From contig CM076190.1 of NCBI GenBank assembly GCA_038277395.1, positions 235,444,618-235,508,617 of the forward strand: DNA of 64,000 nt, given 5' to 3'. Origin of the DNA: Dryocosmus kuriphilus (lineage: Eukaryota > Arthropoda > Insecta > Hymenoptera > Cynipidae). Every line of letters begins with the position of its first letter. Position 1 is the first letter of the stretch. The position numbers were made by a program, and so were the translations under genes. Positions 1 through 11,866 of the stretch are shown here, in pieces. The notes beneath the pieces were generated by a model that had not been told where the DNA came from, made no database searches, and saw only the letters and a list, made by a program, of their open reading frames with translations.

Positions 1-480
1 ATTTCAAACTTAGGTTAAAGAAACATGAATTTAGAAAAATAAATCTTATAATAACTGCAGTTTCTAGATCATGCTTGCTGAAATTCCTTCGTTTAAAGTT
101 TCAGCAACTTGCGCAGCCAGGAGGCTCAATTGATGAACCTTCGAAAGTTCAACAACGAAATTACACACTGTCTAAATTTTTCACCGAACGTCTAGTGTAA
201 TTACAAGATTATTGAGATTTTACGAGAGCATTGTGTTTTTACATTTTCCTTTCAATTTCATTCTAGTTTGAATTCCCTGTGTGCATCAATAGTACCTTTA
301 TGTCCAACGAGGCTTAGTGGAATTTGATACTTTTCTTGTATTATTCTGGAAATTATGTAAAGTCGCTTTAGAAATTAACAGAAATTTTCAGCAATATGGT
401 AAAATTGTAGTGATTTATAATGGAACTTCTCTAAAAGCTTGAATGTAAATTTTCACATGATTTTTTACAGTGCACATAAA

Positions 481-484
<4 letters not shown>
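1..484. other. Non-coding, nothing recognised
   Basis: AT-rich sequence with no sustained reading frame and no repeat I can pair elsewhere in the window. Confidence 0.5.

Positions 485-541
<57 letters not shown>
485..541. repeat. (TA)n microsatellite
   Basis: Uninterrupted TA dinucleotide run of about 57 bp. The tyrosine/isoleucine run it creates in the minus frame is a by-product, not a protein. Confidence 0.95.
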
Positions 542-544
<3 letters not shown>

Positions 545-773
545 TTTCTTTAATAAGTGCAATGTTCGGAGGGTCTCGACCACCTCAACCATCCAGTGAG
601 TGTTCATGACCATCCGCATCATTCGGTTCTTTCCATATTCCTGATGGAACCAAAACATATATATGGGTCTCACATAACCTTGTGATTTCTGGGTATCTCA
701 TACACCGTGGCACTCATCCAGCAGAAAAAAATGTCCACACAGGTACGCTGTTGTGGAAACCGGGGATAGCTTA

Positions 774-1675
774 TTTTGATTTCTTGGATTTGTCCATTAT
801 GCTGATCATAAGCACACGCAAAAAGATGATTCGGTTGTCCTAACTAAACTATGTTTGCTTAGCACTAGTTAGGTTGCCTGAATCTGAAGAAGGTTTGTCG
901 CAACCGAGCTAGTATTGTTGCGATGACTCAATCTGTCTGGTTATAATAGTTTCGTGGCAAGACCCTCACTGTTCGGTTACAGCTCATTGCGCGGCGCATT
1001 CGCACTTGTGCACTGAGTTGTACTACAAATTCAGATATATTGTAGAATATTAAGTGATACATCTATAAATATTAGAATAAGGGTAATTATTTTTTTAAAA
1101 ATGTTTTTATAATTACCTAATGCTTTTTGAATACACGTCTTAATTATTTGCTTTTAACCTTCTGATTTACTTGAACTACTTTCGTTCAAACAACTTCTTT
1201 CTAAGTGAGGTATCGACAAATACGTAGGTTTTGAATATAGAAACAAATTCTTTCAAATATCCACTCAAAAATAGGGCAGAAAATAAAACTATCCAGTATA
1301 GCGTCCAGAAACGTCACTCTAGACCTCTTACGAGCACATAATTTTCTTCCAACTGAACTTTTGTGTTTCCTATCAGCTGATCGAACTCATGATCGGCTGT
1401 GACTCAACTGGTGCGGTTGTTCTAAGTCTGGTTATTGTAACCGAACATTTCGGATAGAGTAACTGAACAGGTCGGTTACAGACTAAATTTGGAAGAATCG
1501 AACCGGCTTGATCAAAGCATACCATGAGCTCGATCAGTCCATAGGAAACGCGACAGTTCGGTGGGGAGCACCCGATTCCTGGTTACGGCAACCAAACTTT
1601 TTTTTGCGTGCAGGTGTCAGAGTTACATCACCCCTGCTTATGATCTGCATAATGGACAAATCCAAGAAATCAAAA
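774..1675. mobile_element. Non-autonomous terminal-inverted-repeat element (MITE/foldback-like)
   Basis: The left end (774-840, beginning TTTTGATTTCTTGGATTTG) reappears inverted at 1,585-1,675, ending CAAATCCAAGAAATCAAAA. Inside, motifs such as TCTGGTTAT and TTCGGTTACAG recur on both sides, so the two halves are loosely symmetric. There is no reading frame for a transposase, hence non-autonomous. The superfamily cannot be assigned. A TA-rich flank follows the right end, but I could not confirm a target-site duplication. Confidence 0.6.
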
Positions 1676-1860
1676 CGGTATATACTATAAAGGAAAAGGA
1701 AAGGTATATAGTATACTTTATGCGGCATTATAAATTGCAAAAAATATTGTTAAAAAATAATTAATAATTAAGAATACAGTCTATTTATTAATATATTTTC
1801 AGATACACCTACAATTTACCGGTATTTGTAATTTTCAACGCTTATATTACAATTACAATT

Positions 1861-1930
1861 TCGCACCAAATGGGGGGATTCGAACGCATAATCTTAAGCA
1901 CGCAAGTCAATAATCTTAACCACTACACTA
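1861..1930 (-). mobile_element. tRNA-derived SINE head
   Basis: On the minus strand a polymerase III box A-like motif (TAGTGGTTAAG, 1,915-1,925) is followed about 30 bp later by a box B-like motif (GTTCGAATCCC, 1,875-1,885). A matching acceptor stem and a proper anticodon arm are lacking, so this is a tRNA-related SINE head rather than a tRNA gene. Confidence 0.5.
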
Positions 1931-1935
1931 TTAAA

Positions 1936-2894
1936 CTAGTTGCAATCTGCAACTTAATATCGAAATGCATTTTTACGTGTACATGAATTTTTTATCATTG
2001 CGATAATGTTAACTGTTTTTGCTCTAAGTTAACTGATGCCAAAAACTTAAAATATCAGATGTGCGGTGACTGCTTACGCAAGAGTCCACTGTTGCTACGA
2101 GTCATCTGCAGTTATATATCTCTCACGGCCGAGATGCACTCACACTATTTCATGCACATGTTCGTTCTTTGGCTGCCTTAGCAATTGCGTACGCACGCCC
2201 ATATGCGATCGAGGAATTGTGATATACAATATGGAGTTATTAATTAAATAACAAACCCCTTCATTGGTGAGTGGGAGTAATGTGGCGACTGCAGTAGATA
2301 TGTGAAAAATAAATGTTTTCTAGGGTGACGCAACCACAGATCACGACCTTGGGAACGAGCTGCGGGAATTGAGCAAGCCAAACGGGCCAGTTAAATCTAC
2401 CGATCCAGCTGTAACGTCCACTTGCTTCAATATTGCAATCGCGTTTCAGTAAATAGTACAAGTCTGGGTGTACCTAATACTACTGGATAGAGGTTTATTG
2501 AACTAACTAATGATAGTTAAGTTCCCTGTAACTTTATCGTGACATTTGCGAAACGCTAAGTAATTTTGACATTTTTTTCTCCTCATTCACAGCAGCTTTT
2601 ACATTTGAAGACACCTAAAGCACTCTAGTTTTCTAGATCAGTAAATTTTACATTTTGTTTCTCTACTTGTGCGACTCATTTAAGAGCAGAACTCTGAGTA
2701 CAAAACGTAACTGGAGAACCGCGCATTATTTTCTTCGATCAAGGTTGTGGTGCAATAGTACAAGTAAAGCTAGAGCTTCCGCCCAAGTCAGAGTAAGGGC
2801 CTGACTGTGTACTTCTATTAAACTGAACCTTAGGAGCTGCAAATTAAAAATTGGAACATTATCCCGTGAACTGATCGGTAGGTTCCTGTCTCCA
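1936..2894. other. Non-coding stretch upstream of the RTE-like LINE
   Basis: No supported gene. The last 150 bp or so may be the 5' untranslated region of the LINE that follows, but the shared part with the second copy begins only near 2,895. Confidence 0.4.
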
Positions 2895-3480
2895 GTAAGC
2901 AGCGCGTCCTCAGTTTGCGGACAGAGGAACGGCCCTTGAGATTGAAAAGCTTCTGAGGTTAACTGCGAATACAAGAAAGGCAGTCGCGTACAGCCAATGG
3001 GAACCGGTCCGGGGTGTGGTGAGCCCACATTGGTAAAAATAGGTACACGACAGCAATTGTTTGGGAGGAATCACCCTTTCGCTTCCATACGCAATAGGTG
3101 GATTCTACCAAGCCGAGACACAGCGAGTATCCACCCGGAAATGCTACCTTAACCAAAACTACAAACCTTGTAAAGGAAAAACCTTGCTGCCCCATTGGAC
3201 AACACAGCTATGAGGCTGCCCGCAAGGGATAGGTGGACTGACTCGCCTGTATGGTCAACGTGCTATTGATGCCAGGGTGGCGCCCTTCCTTGCCGGCGGA
3301 CGTTAGGATACGTGGATGAAACCATAATGTGTCTGACGACAAGTTGAAACGATCTTGGTCAAAGCCGGAAGCTCCCATACTTATACCTAGGGAGGTATGG
3401 GGGTTATTCTTCCTGGGACGGTGGACTCACCTGCAATCGAAGCAGAATACCTAACGTGCGGACTTCTTAAATCTATCATG

Positions 3481-4237
3481 GCGAACTTCCAAAAACAAAC
3501 GACTACAATAAAATATCTTAGGGTGGGAACTCTAAATGCGCGTAGTCTAAATACTGGCGTATTTAGCGAATTCATTGGGATAGCATAGAGATACGATGTT
3601 GATATAATAGCACTTTAAGAAACCTGCTGTCTGGGTAGGCACGCATCAATTTCTAAGACTAACTACACTTTTCACTATGGGGGAGGTAAAGGGCGCAAAC
3701 AAGAGACCGGATTTCTTATTAGAAACGATTTTCGCAAGCGGTTATCGATATGCAATTCAGTAATGACCGGTTATCATATATTGTACTGAAGGGTAATTTC
3801 TGCAAACAGGTGCTAATTAACGTGCACTGCTCTACCGAGGGCAAAGACGAAGATACTAAGGATCTTTCTTACGAAACAATCAAAAAAGTTTTTGACAAGT
3901 TCTCGAAGTTCGACGCCAAAATAGTATTGGGAGACTTCAACGCGAAAATTGGAAAAAAGCTATCTATAGGCCTACAGTAGTGTCAGAAAGCTTGCATGAC
4001 GTCAGTAATGATAATGGGTCTAGAGTAATGAACTTTGCAGCTCCGAAGAACCTCTTTGCCAAAAGCACATGTTTCAAGCCTAAAGATATACGTAAGGCCA
4101 ACTGGACCTCACCAGATGGTATTACTCACAATCAGATTGAACACTTTTTAATTGACAGAAGACATCATACATATATTCTCGATGTGAGATCATACAGGGG
4201 AGCGGACTTAAATTCAGACCACTTCCTCGTGTTGTGA
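3481..4237 (+). pseudogene. APE-type endonuclease domain of RTE-like LINE
   Basis: In living RTE elements this domain nicks the target DNA to prime reverse transcription. The frame opens with VGTLNARSL, continues through YDVDIIAL (3,595-3,618) and GDFNAKIG (3,930-3,953), and ends with NQIEHFLIDRR and NSDHFLVL (4,130-4,234). These correspond to the apurinic-endonuclease-like core. A stop follows IGIA, a frameshift lies near 3,745 and another near 3,975. The catalytic-type Asp expected in the QIDH motif reads Glu. The two later pieces each happen to start with Met but are parts of one broken frame. Confidence 0.75.
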
Positions 4238-4429
4238 AACTAAGATCTCGACTAGCGTTGAATAAGAAAACTAGCCCTCTAGAGCCAGCAATACGTTTCA
4301 ATATAGATAAGTTAGAAATATCAACAGAAACATTGAATTAACAAGTAAAGATTTCTAATAGTTTCCATGCTCTTCAAAACAGAGGGACGATATCGATAAT
4401 TGTGAGGAGGACTCGGAAACCCTGTAGGG

Positions 4430-5750
4430 TAATATGAAAGAATCGACAAAGACTGCCGCGAAAAGTACTTTAGTTTTAAAGAAAGTAACCAAAGCGAACC
4501 TTCGTTCGACGAAGAGTGCAAGCTATGGTTTAAAAAGCGAACAAAGGCCAAAGAAGTTAGTTTAAAAAATAAGTGCGATCAAACACATATGAACTATCTC
4601 GAGATTAGGAAAAGTACACATAGGTTTTATAGGTCTAAGAAAGGGGAGTGGGAAAAGAATAAAGTACAAGCAATAGAAATGTATAATATACAAAATTACC
4701 CACGTGAGATGTATAGGGGAATCAATTTTATAAGGAAAGGCTTTCAAAGTAGAACGGAAGTAATGAGGGACGAAAATGGCAATCTGGTAGCTGATGCGAC
4801 AGAGAGACTAAATTTATGGAAAAACTATTTCAATAAGCTATTGGGAGTAAACAAATCCCCGTTGGGGCTAATATCGGTCAAATCCACACTGCTGATCTAC
4901 TAATTGATGAGCCTACTGATAAAGAAATATAAATGGCCATAAAGAAGTTGAAAAGTAAACAAAGCCGCGGGAATTGACGACCTACCGTCAGAACTCATAA
5001 AAAATGGGGGCCCTCGCCTCACAAGACAAATTTGTAAATTAATGCGCGCAATCTGGAAAACAGAAAGCATACCGGAGGAATGGAATACTTCTATCATTAT
5101 ACCCATTTTTAAAAAAGGCGATAAAACGAACTGTAAAAGTTATAGGGCAATTTCACTTGTGCCTTCGTCCTATAAGATCTTGTCCAATGTAATCTTAAGT
5201 TGACTAACGTCTTTTGCTGAGGAAATCATTGGGAATTACCAGTGTGGATTCCGCCGAAATCGTTCTGCAAGTGATCAAATATTTACAATTAGACGACTGT
5301 TAGAAAAGAGATGTGAATTTAAAGAAGCAAAACAGAAACTATTTATCGATTTCAATAAAGCTTACGACTCTATTATATTCGCACGAATCTAAGGGACTCT
5401 AGAGTTCTTGGGAGTACCAAGGAAATTGCTTAGACTTATCGAAGTTTGCTTAAGCGTGAGTAGGGGTTGAATGCGCGTAAACGGAAGTTCAGCTGCAGAG
5501 TTTTTAATCCGCGATGGCCTGAAACATGGCAATGCACTTTTCGTGCATCCTTTTCAACTTAGTTTTAGAATACGTGGTCAGACAAGTACAAATGAATCTG
5601 GCCGATGCTGCGCTCGATTGGATAATTCAAATTCTGGGATATGCGGACGATCTCGATCTACTCGGGGATGATAAAGAAATAGTATCTAAAAATGCAGAAA
5701 TGTTGCTCATAAACGCAGAGGTAGTAAGCTTAGATGTTAGCGAATGAAGA
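4430..5750 (+). pseudogene. Reverse transcriptase domain of RTE-like LINE
   Basis: RT motifs in order across frames: KAAGIDDLPSEL (near 4,965), IIIPIFKKGDK (5,095), YKILSNVI (5,170), CGFRRNRSASDQIF (5,244), LFIDFNKAYDSI (5,340, motif A with its Asp) and GYADDLDLLGDD (5,636, motif C). Stops occur within the block (for example after LSN..LS near 5,200 and in FARI*GTL near 5,390), with frameshifts near 4,965 and 5,525. The motif A and C aspartates survive, so the inactivation is by stops and shifts rather than by active-site loss. Confidence 0.8.
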
Positions 5751-6270
5751 GAGGGATCTAATGGCCGGAAATGTTAAATTTGATAAAGTTAGTGAGTTTA
5801 AATACTTCGGGACTATTATAACTAGCGACAATAACATAAGAACGGAAACCAACAGGCGGCTGCACGCCGAATGCAACAAATGCATTACTAAAACCGCGAT
5901 CGTTATCTAAATATGACTCCAAAAGGGACGAAGAGACTGGTGAATCGAGAAAACGGTATAATGATGAGCTGCACGCACTCTACGTGTCAGTAAATATTAA
6001 TAGAGTAATGGAGACGCGCAAATTGATATGGGCGGGACATGTTGCAAGAATGGGCAACGAAAGAATAGTGGTGCTAGTTTTAAGAGGGTAACAGATTAGT
6101 AAGAGACCTCTAGGCAAGCGGAGAAACAGATGGGAGAAAAAACGTAAGGGATGATCTAAAAAACCCTTACATGATTATTTAAACTGGATGGAGGATACAC
6201 AGGATAGAGATGCATGGCGCTTCTGGGTAGCTGAGGCAGTGAACTTCCGAGTTCGCAAAGCTACACTATA
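5751..6270 (+). pseudogene. C-terminal segment of RTE-like LINE
   Basis: Fragments VSEFKYFGTIITSDNNI (5,787) and LIWAGHVARMGN (6,022) match the post-RT region typical of RTE proteins. The segment lacks about 200 bp that the second copy keeps (its 53,040-53,230), indicating an internal deletion. Several stops. Confidence 0.65.
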
Positions 6271-6316
6271 ATATTAATAATAATAATAATAATTATTATT
6301 ATTATTGTTATTATAT
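6264..6316. repeat. (TAA)n/(TTA)n tail of RTE-like LINE
   Basis: A run of AAT units passes into ATT units, giving a small dyad. It sits at the 3' end of the LINE and a similar tail closes the second copy near 53,500-53,540. Confidence 0.8.
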
Positions 6317-6739
6317 TGGCTTGCTGCCTATGGAGAAAAAATATATTAGCCCGTAAAACTTAGATATCGCATATCAGAATTTTCTTTTTTCTGCGAGATA
6401 TGTACTGTTTAAATACAGAACATGTCAACGTTCTTGCAATTTGAGATGTTCGAATTTTAAATAGAAAGTGTGAGGCTAACATCTATGATTTAAAGAAAAC
6501 TTCTATGACTAAAAAAAATGATACAGCGTATAGCCGAAGAAATATTTCTTGAGTTCAAAGAAATATTCATCTTTACCTGTGAAATATTCTCCGAACGAGA
6601 AAGATTTTATTAATAAGGAATATAGCAACAAATATATTGAAAACAATATTCAGTACGAATTAGAAATAATGTCTTTAGCTTAAATAAATGGAGCGAAGTA
6701 AATGCATTTCGTTGATTCGTTTTCCATGTAAAATGTGCA

Positions 6740-7165
6740 GCGCACCAGTTTTATATACGTCTTAAGGGCTCTAAGTGTATTTTACGTAATTTCAGAGTTT
6801 GAACGGTTTAAGAGTACTTTAGGAGCTTTGGAGGAATTTTAAGTGTTCCAGGGAATTTTATGGTATTTTAAACGGTTTAAAGGTATTTAAGCGATTTTTA
6901 TTGTGTCTAGGAGCATTTAAGGGACTTTCAATGTATTTTAAGGGTGCTTAGCTGTTTAAAGATATTCCAGACTATTCACGAATTTCAAGAAATTTATGTA
7001 TGTTTAATTGTATCAGTAAACAAAATAATCATTTTACTGGATTTAAAATTTTTAAAATAATTTACAAACATTTCCGCTAATTTTAAGGAATTTTAGAACA
7101 CTTCGCAGGTTTCCGAGAATTTCTGGAGATTTTAAGGTATTCTAGGAGATTTTGAAGGACTTCTA
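6740..7165. repeat. Degenerate AT-rich phased array
   Basis: Phrases such as GGAATTTTA, GGTATTTTAA and AAGGGACTTTC follow each other every 10-12 bp without an exact unit. Similar islands lie at 9,940-10,120, 50,860-51,490, 56,870-57,575 and 60,290-60,570. No reading frame. Confidence 0.6.
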
Positions 7166-7261
7166 CTTCCACGCTATAGCGGGAATGCTATACTGGGGAA
7201 ATCAAGAGGAAGAGTGACTGTCGAGTGTTGCAGGTGTAGCGAGTGAGCATCAGTAAAAATT

Positions 7262-7337
7262 GACTCCGGCCCGGGAAATCGAACCTTTGGCCGCCGGCTC
7301 GAAAGCACGATGGCCTAACCACTACGCCGACCACGGA
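7262..7337 (-). mobile_element. tRNA-derived SINE head
   Basis: The minus strand reads a box A-like TAGTGGTTAGG (7,314-7,324) and a box B-like GGTTCGATTTC (7,275-7,285), GC-rich against an AT-rich background. The body probably continues on the minus strand to about 7,160. The stem pairing of a functional tRNA is absent. A different SINE family or subfamily from the one at 1,861. Confidence 0.6.
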
Positions 7338-9499
7338 TTCGATGATCAGTTATATACAGTGTGAGGTTGCAATTTTATTGCACATCCCAAATTTCGCTTT
7401 TATAACTAATATTTGATCGGTACCCTTAATTTTGCATTTTTGGAAAAACGCAATCTGACACTGGAGGTAGATTCGGCATTCCTTGATATTTTTATTTACA
7501 TATAAATTGTTCTAATTATTTCTTTCGACACGCATTCTATGTTTATATGCGCCTGGGTACATCCGGTCCCATGAAACAACCCCTAATTTTGAGTTGAGTG
7601 CCTCCGCATTGCGTCTTTAAAAAAAGGATTCGTCGTCACCTCCCATAGGGCGAGGCTTCTTATCAGTCAGCAGACCTTCACGCATGTCTTCATATTTGGT
7701 TTATTTATCGCTACGTCACCTTCAACTTCTAAGATGCCAGGCAAAGTTCCAGCTGAGGAAGAAGGAAGGAGGCAGTTATCGCCATCCAATATGCTTGGCA
7801 TGTTCCGGCTAAGGACTTGAAGAGTAGAATCACTCTCCAAGACCCAGGCACCAGTACCAGTGAGGAAGAGTGAGGCTAAAAATATTTATTTGGGTAGTTC
7901 TCCCTGAAATAATAGGGTTGAATGATTTTGCTGGTTCCCTCTAGAGTACTAGAGTTGAATGATTTGGTTAGTTCCCTTTGAATTTAAGAAGTAGAACGAA
8001 TTGCTGTTTTATATTTTATTATTTTCGAGGTCCAGTGAACCTACAATTGACACATTTTAAGGATCCGGCTGTTTCTCCGGCCTTCAACTCTCGAGATCCA
8101 CGGCTTCTCTGAAAGACAAGGAGAGGGCTAAATTCTCAGCGGTTGTCGAAGGACAGAGTCGGAAGAATGGAAGACTTCCTGAAGAGAAGGACAGGCGACG
8201 TGTCAACAGACCAATTAGGTGCGCAGGTTCCGCGCGGTCTCTCTCACTCTCATGCGTTCGAACGTTCCTTATCCCTACCATAGCACCCTATGTTCCCCCT
8301 GTTTTCGCCAAGCCGGCACGCGCCGTGGAGCTTAGGAATTACTACCATAAGTCGTGAATACTCTCGTACTCTACACCGAAGTGTCACGTCGTGGTCGAGA
8401 ATTCGTCGTTTTTATTGCAAGGTAAGACTGAATATTTTAACATAGTACAGCCAAGTGCGCCCATATTTCAGAAATACCTTCTCGGTTCCTTGGCCGTACT
8501 ATTCAGTTCTTTTAGTGAAGTGTATTTTTGATTTGTCGTCCCCAGTATTTTCCCCGTTTGACCTTGTTGCCATGCATTGCTAGGGTGGATTCTGCCTATA
8601 TTCTAGGTAATTTTCGTATTATATCGCTGAGTCCCATATGTATCCCTTTTCGTAAACTCCGACGTGTGCTGAACCCTTTTCTTTAACGTACCTAATTTTA
8701 TGGTCGAGATTTACTTTCATACGATTCATCATGACTCACCATATCGTGCCTCTCGAACCGTGTGTCCCCGCCCCGTGGCCCCTCGTGCTTGAGAAATGTA
8801 AATTTGATTGTTCCTAATTTTAATAATTTAATTGCATAAGTAATAATAATTTAAAAGTAACGGTAACTTCTAACCTCCTTTATTACTTCAAAATGTGTCC
8901 CATTTATATATGCACCGTACCCCTTTTATCACACCAATGTTAACACTCCGGCTAACCTTTATTTTGACCTTGCTTAACTTGCTTTATCATGTTAATTTCG
9001 CTCCATTGAATAATCACCCTGCTTTTATTATAGCCTAATTTTGCGTTAGGAAATTACTCGCTTAACACTTATTTTGGAGTCTGGAAGGTCCTCCCTGTCG
9101 CCACACCCCCACTTTCGTTCACGGTGTTAATGAGACTCATGCGATTCTCTTTTATTATGTCCGTTAGCCGCTATTCATTATAATTATTATATTATTGTTT
9201 AAATTGCTCACTTCGTATTGATTTATTGTTGTCGAGGAATCTTTATCACACCAAAAGTAGCATTAACCCACCGATTTTATGTTTGAAGCTGTTTCTTTCT
9301 TTCTGTATTGTTAATTTCGCTAATTCTGATTGACTCGTTCCTTTAGCCGGAATCCTACGCAGAAATTTAAATGTAAACTTTCTAATTTTTTGTTAGCCTA
9401 TTACAATTTCTAGGTCTACTTAACTGATGTTTAATAAATTGTTAATTTTTTTTTAATCTGGGCTATGCTAATTGAATATAAGAACCACCCCCTCTACCT
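7338..9499. other. Non-coding, possibly the body of a retroelement
   Basis: No sustained reading frame; short frames such as the minus one at 8,084-8,281 show no domain. The pyrimidine-rich plus strand resembles the region 24,140-25,370 in texture and leads into a segment that is recognisably shared (9,500-9,830). Confidence 0.35.
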
Positions 9500-9905
9500 T
9501 AATCTATATTTTTGGAGACTGAGCTAGGTGGCAAAAATTTATATCTGAGGTCCCGTATCTTTTGTCCCAAGAAAGGACTGGCGCCCGCGGTTTATCGTTT
9601 TAAGAAAGGTTTCTTATGAACTCTATTGTTTATCGCTCATAGTTTGTTGCTTATCGTTTTGGGTGAATTTTTGGTGTTTTTTTTGTCGAGTTTGGTTTAG
9701 TTATCGATTTTTCTTAAATTTTGGAGTTACCTCAGATTGCCTTGTGCATGACCCTGCCAACAACACTATTTTTCTGGTGATATTTCACTAGGGAAAAAGG
9801 GTGCATGTGACAACAGTCTACTCATAACCTTACAGTCTCACCGCTACCACTCAAGTCTTTCTTCGAGTTAGAAAGGGGGATGCCATGTGACGTGTACCAT
9901 GTACC
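9500..9905 (+). repeat. Dispersed repeat, copy A, with polypurine-tract-like end
   Basis: An ordered set of motifs is shared with 25,370-25,620: GTCCCAAG(A)AAGGACTG, then a Py-rich T-tract block, GATTGCCTT followed by GTG(A/C)ATGA-like sequence, AACACTATTT, and finally AAAAAGGGTGCATG. Just past it, GTTAGAAAGGGGGATG (9,879-9,894) looks like a polypurine tract followed by TG, as at the border of an LTR. The sequence TGGCGCCCG at about 9,579 resembles a tRNA primer-binding site. These hints suggest an LTR retroelement remnant, but no protein supports it. Confidence 0.4.
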
Positions 9906-9939
9906 ACATTACAACGCATTATTTGAGATTTAAAGAGAC

Positions 9940-10120
9940 AGCAATCTATTCCTACGGATTTCTTTGTATTTTAAGGCATTAAAGGATACTATAAGAGATT
10001 TTAAGGTTTTAACGAGTTTTAAGGTTTTCAAAGGATTTTCGGGAATTTCAAGAGTTTTCGAAGGTATTTACATAAATTTTAAGGGGTGTTAAGAGACTTC
10101 GGAGTTTTTTTTTAGTATTT
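9940..10120. repeat. Degenerate AT-rich phased array
   Basis: Runs of phrases such as GATTTTAAGGTTTTAACG and GGAATTTCAAGAG at 10-12 bp spacing; same texture as the island at 6,740. Confidence 0.55.
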
Positions 10121-10369
10121 ACAAAGATTAATAAAACGTGTGTTTACGTATTTCAATAGATTCCTACGATTTACAAAGATAATGATGCGAATGGCGTTAT
10201 TTTTTTCTTGCGCAAACGATTCTTCACTGCCTCTACCATTTAACACACATGACAAGGCACAAAACTGTAAATAAAAATAATTCTGAGGGTTTTATTAGCA
10301 GTAAACTTAGCATATATAAGAAAATTTTGATATCATTTATTTTGAATTATATACAAGCTCATTCGCATT

Positions 10370-11035
10370 CCTCGATTGTTTTCTCTAAGCATATCCACAG
10401 AATGAATATTCTCATTCTACACTTTGTCTGCATGGCTTTCGCAAATTTTACAAGTAATTATAGGTAATATAATACAATACAGTATATTATCAATAATAAG
10501 AAGGAACATTATGCATTTCTCAAATGTGATAATATATTCCTCTAGCGCCACTTTGCCAGCTTTAATTCTTGGAACAAATGGGAATGAAAAAGCGACGACT
10601 GAAGCAAATTTTGTCTATTTTATTCAAGTTTAAAAATATAATACAATTTGCGAAAAAGTTTATTGGGTTCTCTATATATAATTGCTTCTTTATAGCTTGT
10701 TTTATAGTTAAATTAATACGAATTTTTGTAATTCCACTTTATGTTCCTTTAGTGCCACGTAGACAAATTCAAGCCTTGTATCATATGGAAATGAAAAAGT
10801 GATAATTCACGCAATATCATCTATTTTATTCAATCTTCAAGATGCAAGACATTTTGCAACACAATTTATTAAGTGTTATATTTAAAATTAGTTTTTCATA
10901 ATTTGTTAGAGAATTAAACTATAATGTATTGTTTAAATTCGATTATATACTTTTTTGGTTCCATGTTGAAAAACTCAAATCTTGTATCATACATATGGGA
11001 GCGAAAAAGTGACGATCTACGCAAATATTTTGAAA
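10370..11035. repeat. Diverged tandem repeat, about 209-bp unit, 3 copies
   Basis: The phrase GGAATGAAAAAGCGACGA (10,581) recurs as GGAAATGAAAAAGTGATAA (about 10,788) and GGGAGCGAAAAAGTGACGA (about 10,998). Each is preceded by CTTGTATCAT-like or related sequence and followed by ACGCAAAT..TCTATTTTATTCAA. Spacing is about 208 and 210 bp. The short reading frames across this block are by-products. Confidence 0.6.
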
Positions 11036-11460
11036 ACTCGGTAATTTTGAACAATCGGAGCTTTTTAAAAATTTTTTTATTTTCGAAATGCTGTAAGCTC
11101 TTATTCATTTCGGAAATTCTTTGAAATTTTCAAAATTTTTGAAAACTGAAAAGTCTTTGAAGTTTGGAAAATTTTTTGAATTGCTTGGTAACTTTGAAAA
11201 TATGATAACTTTTTGAAATTTTGTAACTTTTTGAAATGTTAGAAACTTTTAACATTTAGGAAATTCTTGGAATTACTAAAGATTTGTTGAAGCAATAAAA
11301 ATTTTGATTATTTTTGTAAATCTGCAAAATTCTCGAAAAGATTGGCAATGTTGGATATATATTTAAATCATTAATTAAAACGAATATTTTGTATCTTAAA
11401 ATATTGGAAGTTTTTGAAGATATTGCAAAATTTGAAACTTTTGTAAGCTTGAGAGACTTT
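11036..11460. repeat. Degenerate A/T phased array (GAAATTTTG type)
   Basis: Repeated TTTGAAATTTT, GGAAATT and TTTTTGAA phrases without a fixed unit, ending where the purine-rich LINE begins. Same texture as 16,641-17,255 on the other side of that LINE, which implies the LINE inserted into such an array. Confidence 0.55.
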
Positions 11461-11866
11461 CGTTTCCAGTGCCAATAGAGTCGGTACGGAATTTTTGAAG
11501 TGCGATCGTTTTTGGATAAGCAGAAGGGGAGAGTGGAGTGAGTAAGTTGAAAGTGTGTTGTGTGACAAAGAAAGGGTTGAAAGTTTAGCGTGAGTGATGG
11601 GAGTGTAAGAAAAAGTGTGAAAGTGAGTTAAGAAAGCGAAAAGTGAATGAGTGGTGAGTTTGAGGTCAGGTTGCAAGTTTTCTCTCAGCGCGGAGTTGAG
11701 TGAAAGGGTGGAAAGGACAAGGGGCGCGAGGAAAGGGTAGAAGGGTAGACATAGAGAGGGTGTAAGCTCGGAGTCAGGAGGGTGAGTTGTAGGCAGATGG
11801 ATAAGGGTGAAAGGAATTAACTGGCAAGGGGAAGTAAGGGGGTAGGCGCATAGAGTTGGACAATTA

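Larger units (their letters stand above)
2895..6315 (+). mobile_element. RTE-like LINE retrotransposon, decayed copy 1
   Basis: A near-complete but inactive non-LTR retrotransposon. Order: 5' untranslated region (2,895-3,390), APE-type endonuclease (3,481-4,237), reverse transcriptase (about 4,430-5,750), RTE-style C-terminal segment ending near 6,270, and a short trinucleotide tail. A second copy at 51,520-53,545 shares the 5' segment containing GCAGCGCGTCCTCAG and the 3' half, which confirms the family is dispersed. Assignment to RTE rests on compact EN-RT architecture, the endonuclease motifs and the microsatellite tail. Many stops and frameshifts exclude activity. Confidence 0.8.

Noticed and set aside
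15..470. A gene at the left edge
   Set aside because: No frame of useful length and no splice-like structure found.
1861..1935. tRNA gene
   Set aside because: Box A and box B are present but the acceptor and anticodon stems do not pair; also rejected at 7,262-7,337.
2726..3195. Minus frames of 100 and 78 codons
   Set aside because: Antisense to the 5' region of the RTE-like LINE; no recognisable protein.
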